Origin: Flavobacteriales bacterium
GTDB taxonomy: Bacteria; Bacteroidota; Bacteroidia; Flavobacteriales; UA16
Reading direction: 5' to 3'
Length of the DNA: 8,009 nucleotides
Assembly: GCA_018700255.1 (NCBI GenBank)
Contig: JABISU010000209.1
Location: forward strand, 1 to 8,009
Each line of letters begins with the position of its first letter. Within the stretch, counting starts at the first letter, position 1. Positions 1-5,114 of the stretch are shown one piece after another. A program made the position numbers and the translations under genes. The notes under the pieces were generated by a model. It searched no databases and was not told the origin of the DNA. It worked only from the letters and a program-made list of their open reading frames with translations.

Positions 1-260
1 CCATTGGGAGACATAGAGTTCCAAAATAATGTGTGATTATAAAATCCACCTCCGTTGTTTCTAACTGCTGCGTTATCCATATTATGCGCAAGAAGATCTT
101 CAATGCAAGAACCCTCAAGAGCTGTGCCAGCAACAGCGGCATTCAACTTAGCAGTGTAACCAGCGTGATGCTTCCCGTGATGGATTTCCATGGTTCGTGA
201 GTCGATATGAGGCTCGAGAGCGTTGTAAGCGTAAGGTAGATTAGGTAATTCAAAAGCCAT
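1..260 (-). CDS. sodA: Superoxide dismutase [Fe/Mn], N-terminal part (runs off left edge)
   Basis: The enzyme converts superoxide to oxygen and hydrogen peroxide, normally in the cytoplasm. The 86 visible codons begin [20 protein letters not shown], the classic opening of Fe/Mn superoxide dismutases. The helical hairpin follows with [10 protein letters not shown] (residues 26-35, H27 the first metal ligand) and FYNHTLFW (73-80, H76 the second ligand). The remaining ligands (the DxWEHAYY-type motif) lie outside the window, so metal preference cannot be judged. The ATG at 260-258 is the natural start for this family. It lies 14 bases after the stop of the upstream peptidase gene, so the two are probably co-transcribed. 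The start has only an A/T-rich sequence before it and no Shine-Dalgarno site. There are no breaks in the visible part. The family call is very secure; the symbol sodA rather than sodB is a convention here. Confidence 0.96.
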   Translation of the reverse strand, partial: MAFELPNLPYAYNALEPHIDSRTMEIHHGKHHAGYTAKLNAAVAGTALEGSCIEDLLAHNMDNAAVRNNGGGFYNHTLFWNSMSPN

Positions 261-274
261 TTTACACGAATTTA

Positions 275-1933
275 TTAGAGATTTAAAGAATGATTCGTAG
301 AATCGTTATAAAGCAAATATACTCCTCCATCTCGCACCTTGAACCTATCATTTTGTAACAATTCATAAAGGGCTCTAGCTGTGAAATCATCTCCATTAAT
401 TAGAATCTTATAATATGCGTTATCTCCATATAAATTCTTTACTACTTGCGCATAAAATCTGCTCATAATTCGCTCGATTTGTATCCTACCTTCCTCACTC
501 GATATTTTAGGCCAAACAGTTCCTTGGTCTTCTGCCACACTCTTTATCAATGCCATCCCTCCTGTCTGTGAGTCTATCCAATTATCTGAAGTCCTCGAAA
601 CCAACTCTCCTCTATGATCATCTACCCATTTAAATGCTGCATCTCTCAAAACTCCAGTCCAAACCAATTCAGCGAGTGCTCTATACCCGATCGTACTATC
701 GAGTGGGATAAATATATCGGGTGTAATGCCACCGCCGCCATATACTTCTCTCCCGAATAGAGTTCTATATACAACGCTATCCGTTTTTATAACGCTATCA
801 TTCAGGAAGAGCTCGCCCGATTGAAGCCTGTCTTCGTAATCGTGGTCATAATCAACACCCTCGCCGTATGGTTTTTGAATAGCTCGACCACTTGGGGTAT
901 AGAATCTGGCAACAGTAAGCCTTAGCGCACCAGAACCTTCGTTTGAATTAGGAACTTCAAACTCCTCCTGCACGAGTCCTTTCCCGAAAGACCGTCGCCC
1001 AACAATAAGGCCTCTATCATTATCCTGCATCGCCCCAGCGAAAATCTCACTGGCTGAAGCAGAACTTTCATCAATCAGCACTGCAATTGGCCAGTTTCGA
1101 TACTCGCCATCGTATTTCGATACGTAGTCGCGACGAGGCGAGGCTTTGCCCTCGGTGTATACAATTCCGAGCCCTTGATCTAAAAACCTATCGATCATAT
1201 CAGTTGCAGCACTCATATATCCGCCGCCGTTAGCTCTAAGATCGACAATCACAGAGGTGGCGCCATCTCGCTCTAAGTTGTGCATTGCCTCTGCAAACTC
1301 AGCGGCCGTTGTCGCAGAGAATCGAATGACCTTTATGTACCCGACATCCTCTTCGATAATAAACGAGGCAACTACACTGTGAATGGGGATTCTATCTCTT
1401 ACAATTTCTACATCATACTCCTCATTAGAGCTGCTATGTAGAAGACTTAAATCAACTTTCGTTCCTCGAGCACCCTTTAAAAGCTCCATTACCCTCTTGT
1501 TCGTGAGGTTCACACCAGAAATCTCCTCATCCCCAACTTTCACAATTCTATCTCCTGATCTTATTCCAGCGCTTTCAGAGGGGCCACCAGCTATCGCATT
1601 GACAACAATTAAAGTATCATTCTGAATAATAAACTCCACTCCTATGCCTTCAAAATTCCCCTCCATTGGTGCGGCCATTTCCTCCAACTCTGCTCGAGAG
1701 AAATAATATGTATGAGGATCGAGTTCATCTACAATTGCTTCTACAGCAACATCTACAAGGGTTTCACGATTTATGGAGTCAACATATAGAACTTCGATTT
1801 GGTCTAAAATGTGAGAAATACGAGACCCTACTCGCGAATTACTACTCAATGAGCCATCCTCACACCCCTTTCCTAACATCAAACCAAGCGCAAGGGTAAT
1901 CGCAATAACTAGAGGCTGTTTACTCTGTGACAT
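275..1933 (-). CDS. ctpA: S41-family carboxy-terminal processing peptidase (CtpA/Prc type) with PDZ domain
   Basis: This is a serine protease with a Ser-Lys dyad that trims or degrades envelope proteins from the C terminus. Numbered from the ATG (552 aa), residues 7-21 form a hydrophobic segment after a short basic start, giving a signal peptide or membrane anchor. Cys24 follows, but its preceding residues (GKG) do not form a good lipobox. A PDZ domain spans about 90-180 with the carboxylate-binding GIGVEF (96-101). The catalytic core contains VDLRANGGG (230-238) and [17 protein letters not shown]. Serine 293, Lys318 (SFGKGLVQ) and Gln322 have the family spacing (25, then 4). A tail of about 150 residues, typical of Bacteroidota members, ends the protein. 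A TTG at 1936 directly precedes the ATG; I chose the ATG. The start overlaps the end of the deaminase gene by 14 bases, implying translational coupling. The protein is predicted to act in the periplasm. Confidence 0.95.
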   Translation of the reverse strand: MSQSKQPLVIAITLALGLMLGKGCEDGSLSSNSRVGSRISHILDQIEVLYVDSINRETLVDVAVEAIVDELDPHTYYFSRAELEEMAAPMEGNFEGIGVEFIIQNDTLIVVNAIAGGPSESAGIRSGDRIVKVGDEEISGVNLTNKRVMELLKGARGTKVDLSLLHSSSNEEYDVEIVRDRIPIHSVVASFIIEEDVGYIKVIRFSATTAAEFAEAMHNLERDGATSVIVDLRANGGGYMSAATDMIDRFLDQGLGIVYTEGKASPRRDYVSKYDGEYRNWPIAVLIDESSASASEIFAGAMQDNDRGLIVGRRSFGKGLVQEEFEVPNSNEGSGALRLTVARFYTPSGRAIQKPYGEGVDYDHDYEDRLQSGELFLNDSVIKTDSVVYRTLFGREVYGGGGITPDIFIPLDSTIGYRALAELVWTGVLRDAAFKWVDDHRGELVSRTSDNWIDSQTGGMALIKSVAEDQGTVWPKISSEEGRIQIERIMSRFYAQVVKNLYGDNAYYKILINGDDFTARALYELLQNDRFKVRDGGVYLLYNDSTNHSLNL

Positions 1934-2354
1934 CAAGGAGTTCAGTTTTTATTAATGACTTGTCCAGGAAATCAATTCCGCTAGTGTCTTTGTAAGCTTT
2001 CTTATAAACGACTCTAGAAATGCCCGATTGTAAGATGAGTTTTGCGCAATCGCGGCAAGGGGAAAGTGTGATATATAGGGTAGCTCCTTCAGCAGAGTTG
2101 ATGCTTCGAGCTAATTTTGTGATGGCATTTGTCTCTGCGTGGAGAACATACCAATGAGTTTCTCCTTCAGCATTTTCACATTCATTTGGGAACCCGCTTG
2201 GAGAACCGTTATATCCGTCAGATATAATCATCCTGTCTTTCACAATAAGAGCACCAACGTTCTTACGAGTGCAGTGCGAAAGTTTAGCCCACTCCTCAGC
2301 CATTCTCATATAAGCATTGTCATAACGCCTTTGCTTTTTAATCGCTTCATTCAT
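1920..2354 (-). CDS. Deoxycytidylate (dCMP) deaminase, zinc-dependent (ComEB-like)
   Basis: This enzyme is predicted to deaminate dCMP to dUMP, feeding thymidylate synthesis in the cytoplasm. The 144-residue length is normal for bacterial dCMP deaminases. The zinc site is intact: HAE (H72, with E74 as proton shuttle) and PCRDC (C100 and C103). The segment SDGYNGSPSGFPNEC (45-59) is the substrate-proximal motif that separates dCMP deaminases from cytidine and tRNA-adenosine deaminases. The N-terminal W22 to I44 stretch with KNVGALIVKD fits the family. It is the first gene of a minus-strand group with the S41 peptidase, whose ATG lies inside its last codons, and sodA. The ATG at 2354 is 33 bases from the divergent adenosyltransferase start. 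I infer dCMP specificity from the motif; a broader CMP/dCMP activity is possible. Confidence 0.93.
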   Translation of the reverse strand: MNEAIKKQRRYDNAYMRMAEEWAKLSHCTRKNVGALIVKDRMIISDGYNGSPSGFPNECENAEGETHWYVLHAETNAITKLARSINSAEGATLYITLSPCRDCAKLILQSGISRVVYKKAYKDTSGIDFLDKSLIKTELLDVTE

Positions 2355-2375
2355 TAATGCGCAAGATAATCTACG

Positions 2376-2383
2376 TAGCTTCG
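2376..2383 (+). promoter_or_regulatory. Possible -7 promoter element of the adenosyltransferase gene
   Basis: TAGCTTCG matches the Bacteroidota -7 consensus TAnnTTTG with one mismatch and ends exactly four bases before the ATG at 2388. If used, transcription would begin at or next to the start codon (leaderless mRNA). No convincing TTTG -33 box is seen at the usual distance. The call is weak alone and gains support only from the identical arrangement before lysC and the rmlD-pgm gene. Confidence 0.3.
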
Positions 2384-2387
2384 TTTC

Positions 2388-2936
2388 ATGCGTATATATA
2401 CAAGAACAGGTGATGACGGGACAACAGGACTTTTTAATGGTACCCGTGTACCTAAAGACAGCCTTAGAATAGAGGCTTACGGAACTGTAGATGAGCTTAA
2501 TTCCTTTATTGGAAAACTAATTGAGCATAAAGCAATGCTTGAACACCGTGAGTTTTTCAGAGAAATTCAGGCTGAACTGTTCACACTCGGTTCTCATCTT
2601 GCGACAAAAGATTCAAAAATGCTAGAAAAGCTTCCAAAATTATCCAAGCATGCAGTAAAGAAGTTCGAAGATTGGATGGACGCTGCAGATGAAAAAGTTC
2701 CCTCATTAAAAAACTTCTTACTTCCAGGAGGTCATCCAGCAGTTGCGGATGCACACATCGCAAGAGCTGTTTGTCGTAGAGCGGAGCGCAGGTGTGTGGG
2801 ATTATCCAGAGAGGAAGAAGTAAATCCAGAGGTTATAAAATATCTAAATCGACTTTCAGATTTACTCTTCACAACCGCCAGATTATTATCATATTTAACA
2901 GAAACTGAAGAAATTGCATGGAAAACTTGCAACTAA
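2388..2936 (+). CDS. pduO: PduO-type cob(I)alamin adenosyltransferase
   Basis: The enzyme transfers the 5'-deoxyadenosyl group of ATP to cob(I)alamin, making adenosylcobalamin for enzymes such as methylmalonyl-CoA mutase. The 182-residue protein opens with the ATP-binding signature YTRTGDDGTTGLFNG (residues 4-18), followed by RIEAYGTVDELNSFIG (27-42, including D35). Later come FLLPGG (110-115), the helix ARAVCRRAERR (125-135), whose arginines and glutamate correspond to the active-site cluster of PduO/MMAB enzymes, and NRLSDLLF (154-161). It is a five-helix-bundle protein that normally works as a trimer in the cytoplasm. The length and all motifs are complete. No other B12 gene is in the window, so the dependent enzyme must be encoded elsewhere. 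The start ATG is only 33 bases from the divergent deaminase start. Confidence 0.95.
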   Translation: MRIYTRTGDDGTTGLFNGTRVPKDSLRIEAYGTVDELNSFIGKLIEHKAMLEHREFFREIQAELFTLGSHLATKDSKMLEKLPKLSKHAVKKFEDWMDAADEKVPSLKNFLLPGGHPAVADAHIARAVCRRAERRCVGLSREEEVNPEVIKYLNRLSDLLFTTARLLSYLTETEEIAWKTCN

Positions 2937-2956
2937 TCGAGATTCGGTTACTTTTG
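2926..2956 (+). promoter_or_regulatory. Probable promoter of the DUF2795 gene (-33 / -7 type)
   Basis: TACTTTTG at 2949-2956 is an exact match to the Bacteroidota -7 consensus TAnnTTTG. CTTG at 2926-2929, 19 bases upstream, is a one-mismatch match to the TTTG -33 box. Transcription would start near 2961, giving a leader of about 35-40 bases that contains the inverted repeat at 2969-2989. The -33 box overlaps the last codons of the adenosyltransferase gene, so DUF2795 may be expressed both from here and by read-through. Confidence 0.45.
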
Positions 2957-2968
2957 CGCGCTGTAAGC

Positions 2969-2989
2969 TTTGTGTAAACAAGACACAAA
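2969..2989 (+). repeat. Perfect 7-bp inverted repeat in the DUF2795 leader
   Basis: TTTGTGT (2969-2975) and ACACAAA (2983-2989) are perfect reverse complements separated by seven bases. The repeat sits between the predicted transcription start and the ATG at 2999, right against the purine-rich AGAAAGGA that precedes the start. It could be an RNA hairpin near the ribosome site or a DNA operator. It has no U-run and lies before a gene, so it does not look like a terminator of pduO. Confidence 0.45.
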
Positions 2990-2998
2990 TAGAAAGGA

Positions 2999-3220
2999 AT
3001 GTATTGGACACTTGAATTAGCCTCTTACTTAGAGGATGCACCATGGCCCGCTTCAAAAGACGAGCTAATTGACTTCGCTATGCGTACAGGAGCGCCGCTT
3101 GAAGTAGTAGAAAACCTTCAGGGGCTTCAAGATGATGGTGAAAACTATGATACTATTGAAGATATTTGGCCTGACTACCCTTCGAAAGAGGACTTCTTCT
3201 TCAACGAAGACGAATACTAA
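2999..3220 (+). CDS. DUF2795 small acidic protein
   Basis: This 73-residue protein starts MYWTLELASYLEDAPWPASK and ends PSKEDFFFNEDEY. I recognise it as the DUF2795 family (Pfam PF11387), which from memory is found across Bacteroidota with strong sequence conservation and no established function. It is very acidic: 20 Asp/Glu against 3 Lys/Arg. It has no signal peptide or membrane segment, so it should be cytoplasmic. The segment SKDELIDFAMRTGAPLEVVE (19-38) reads as two helices around a turn, a small helical domain, followed by an acidic tail rich in aromatic residues. The start ATG directly follows AGAAAGGA; the spacing is very short for a Shine-Dalgarno site. It lies 62 bases after pduO with its own likely promoter. 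Its TAA abuts the lysC stop codon on the other strand with no base between. Confidence 0.9.
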   Translation: MYWTLELASYLEDAPWPASKDELIDFAMRTGAPLEVVENLQGLQDDGENYDTIEDIWPDYPSKEDFFFNEDEY

Positions 3221-4486
3221 CTAAGCCAGGAGCCGCCTTACTGTAGATGGGCTTTTCTGTTCCATCAAGACTTCCCTTTTTGCTGTCAATCTTTCTACTA
3301 ACTCCTCTGAGCCATATCTCACTGTTAGTAACTCTAGACCTCTAGTAGCTTTAGACCAAACCTCTTCCCCCAGCTTCTCAATCAACTTTACCTCCTTGTC
3401 TTTGTTCGAATCAAAGATGATATCAAACTTTACAGCTGAATTCTGCATCATCCTTACATGAATGCCGGCATCATCTAAAGCGCTAAAGACTGAGGTAAGG
3501 TGATCTTCACCAACAAATGATTGATCGGAAGGACCGATTGATAACCGAGTGACATTGGGTCTATAGATATACATGGGAAATGAAGGAATCTGTCCAGGAA
3601 ACCGAGCAATCCTTGTTTGTTTAGCATTTAAGTCCATAAAACTCCTCACTATTAAAGGGATTCCTAAATTTTGAAGAGGCTTAACCGTCCTGGGGTGAAT
3701 CACACTAGCTCCGTAATAACTAAGCTCAATAGCTTCAGAGTAATCAAGTTCTTCCACCGTCTGAGTTCCTTCAAAAATTCGCGGGTCTGCGTTCAACATT
3801 CCTGGTACATCCTTCCAAATCACCACCTCCTCAGCCCCGACAGCACAAGCGAGCAAGGCGGCAGAATAGTCTGAACCTTCCCTACCTAGTGTCGTGGTCC
3901 TTCCACTGGGACTTTTCCCTATAAAACCCTGAGTTACTACTATTCTCCGAGACGACTCAGAAAGCAGACCTCTAAGGTTAAGTCCCATTTCATCTAATCT
4001 ACTCTCATCAACTCTAGCGCTATTGTGCCTTTCATCTGTTTCTATAATTCCCCTCACATCTTTCCACTCAACATCCCAACTATTAGAATATAAATAAGCA
4101 AATAAAATCTTTGTGCTTGCGTCTTCTCCCGATGCTACTAATTCGTCATAAGCTGCATCTAAATCATCGAGATGATTTGCTTTTTTTAGTGCTGTAATAA
4201 ATAGCTCATGCAGATCTAACTCTATTGATAAAGCATCTATAACCTGCTGATGTGCTACAACTATTTCGTTTAATTCTTCCAAGGCTTTATCAAAACCATC
4301 AGATACCAAAGTAGAAAAAACCTGTTCAAGTTTATTCGTAGTTTTGCCCATCGCAGAAACTACAACCACTGCTGGATAAACCAAACAGTTTTGCAAAATA
4401 GATTCCACATTTCTTACAGCATCGGCATCTTTTACAGATGCTCCACCAAATTTATGGACTGTTAGATTTTGTACTCGAAATTGCAC
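3221..4486 (-). CDS. lysC: Aspartate kinase, monofunctional
   Basis: The enzyme phosphorylates L-aspartate with ATP, the first step towards lysine (and diaminopimelate), threonine and methionine. Numbered on 421 residues, KFGGASV (12-18) is the ATP/aspartate-binding start motif. TTTLGREGSDYSAA (197-210) is the kinase signature, VVIWKDVPGMLNADPR (221-236) is the nucleotide-binding region, and ELSYYGASVIHPRTV (254-268) closes the catalytic domain. Residues from about 312 form a regulatory ACT region (SVFSALDDAGIHVRMMQNS), followed by a short segment ending EVLMEQKSPSTVRRLLA that resembles other Bacteroidota aspartokinases. No homoserine dehydrogenase domain follows, so it is monofunctional. The start is GTG at 4486. 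A stop lies four codons upstream in frame, and no other start precedes the essential KFGG motif. Feedback inhibition by lysine or threonine through the ACT region is likely, but the effector cannot be read from the sequence. Confidence 0.95.
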   Translation of the reverse strand: MQFRVQNLTVHKFGGASVKDADAVRNVESILQNCLVYPAVVVVSAMGKTTNKLEQVFSTLVSDGFDKALEELNEIVVAHQQVIDALSIELDLHELFITALKKANHLDDLDAAYDELVASGEDASTKILFAYLYSNSWDVEWKDVRGIIETDERHNSARVDESRLDEMGLNLRGLLSESSRRIVVTQGFIGKSPSGRTTTLGREGSDYSAALLACAVGAEEVVIWKDVPGMLNADPRIFEGTQTVEELDYSEAIELSYYGASVIHPRTVKPLQNLGIPLIVRSFMDLNAKQTRIARFPGQIPSFPMYIYRPNVTRLSIGPSDQSFVGEDHLTSVFSALDDAGIHVRMMQNSAVKFDIIFDSNKDKEVKLIEKLGEEVWSKATRGLELLTVRYGSEELVERLTAKREVLMEQKSPSTVRRLLA

Positions 4487-4490
4487 GCCA

Positions 4491-4498
4491 CTAAGTTA
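4491..4498 (-). promoter_or_regulatory. Possible -7 promoter element of lysC
   Basis: On the minus strand TAACTTAG (4498-4491) matches TAnnTTTG with one mismatch and ends four bases before the GTG start at 4486. It lies inside the 24-base gap shared with the divergent cvpA gene. No TTTG -33 box is evident. Its weight comes from having the same position relative to the start as the elements before pduO and rmlD-pgm. Confidence 0.25.
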
Positions 4499-4510
4499 CT
4501 ACATTGCAAT

Positions 4511-5104
4511 ATGGATTCATTACCATTACCTATCACAGATATCATTCTAATTGTCATTCTAATTTGGGGTGCAATTACCGGCTTTAAAAAAGGATTGGTT
4601 CTTACACTAGCTTCTTTTATAGCAATCATCGCCGGGGCATTGGCCGCCTATTATGGTGCAGATGCAATCGCATATGAAATAAGCTTAAACTTAGATTGGT
4701 CCGAGAAACAAATTGCTGTGGCTTCTTTTGCAATTGTCTTCTTAATCGTGGTTATAACTGTACACTTGCTTGCAAGAGTACTTGAACAAGCTCTCAAACT
4801 TGTTGCATTAGGTCTTGCAAATAAAATTGCTGGAGCTGTTTTCGGTATTGCAAAAAACGCTCTAATTCTGACATTTATAATATTTGGAATTAAGGGGTTT
4901 GGAAGAGGATTACTTCCCGAAAATGCAACAGATGAATGTGTCGTTTACCCCGTTGTGGAGTCTATAGCACCTCTTGTTTTACCCTACTGGGAGGACTTTT
5001 ATGAGACTACTGACCTTGAAATACTCGAAGAAAAAGTTAAGGAAAATATTGAAAAGACAAAAGATAAAATAGAGGATGTAAAGAATCATAAAAAAGCCAA
5101 CTAA
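4511..5104 (+). CDS. cvpA: CvpA-family inner-membrane protein
   Basis: The 197-residue protein has the CvpA (colicin V production) pattern. It begins DSLPLPITDIILIVILIWGA, followed by the family motif GFKKGLV (24-30). About four membrane helices lie at roughly 9-27, 30-48, 68-88 and 105-127. A short loop region (about 130-165) and a charged, probably coiled-coil tail (about 167-195, rich in E and K, e.g. EEKVKENIEKTKDKIEDV) end the protein. CvpA proteins are widespread and linked to envelope integrity in other bacteria, but their biochemical role is not settled. I chose the ATG at 4511; a longer reading from a TTG at 4469 would overlap lysC and add non-family residues. The gene is divergent from lysC across 24 bases and ends 10 bases from the stop of the convergent rmlD-pgm gene. 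Confidence 0.9.
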   Translation: MDSLPLPITDIILIVILIWGAITGFKKGLVLTLASFIAIIAGALAAYYGADAIAYEISLNLDWSEKQIAVASFAIVFLIVVITVHLLARVLEQALKLVALGLANKIAGAVFGIAKNALILTFIIFGIKGFGRGLLPENATDECVVYPVVESIAPLVLPYWEDFYETTDLEILEEKVKENIEKTKDKIEDVKNHKKAN

Positions 5105-5114
5105 TAGAAGAAAA

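Noticed and set aside
22..26. Peptidase Cys24 (protein residues, numbered from the ATG) as a lipoprotein attachment site
   Set aside because: The residues before the cysteine are G-K-G, not a lipobox. A signal anchor or ordinary signal peptide fits better.
1383..1899. Plus-strand ORFs opposite the S41 peptidase gene
   Set aside because: They lie antisense to a gene with intact PDZ and catalytic motifs. They have no features of their own.
1934..1936. TTG start for the S41 peptidase one codon earlier
   Set aside because: It sits directly before an ATG. The ATG is the more likely start, and the difference is one residue.
3219..3239. TAAG...CTTA repeat at the lysC/DUF2795 junction as a terminator
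   Set aside because: Only four bases pair and the next inner bases mismatch. It is expected by chance.
4469..4510. Longer N terminus for the CvpA protein from a TTG at 4469
   Set aside because: It would overlap the lysC start and add 14 residues (MYSKLHATKLLHCN) that do not fit the family. The ATG at 4511 gives the normal start just before the first membrane helix.
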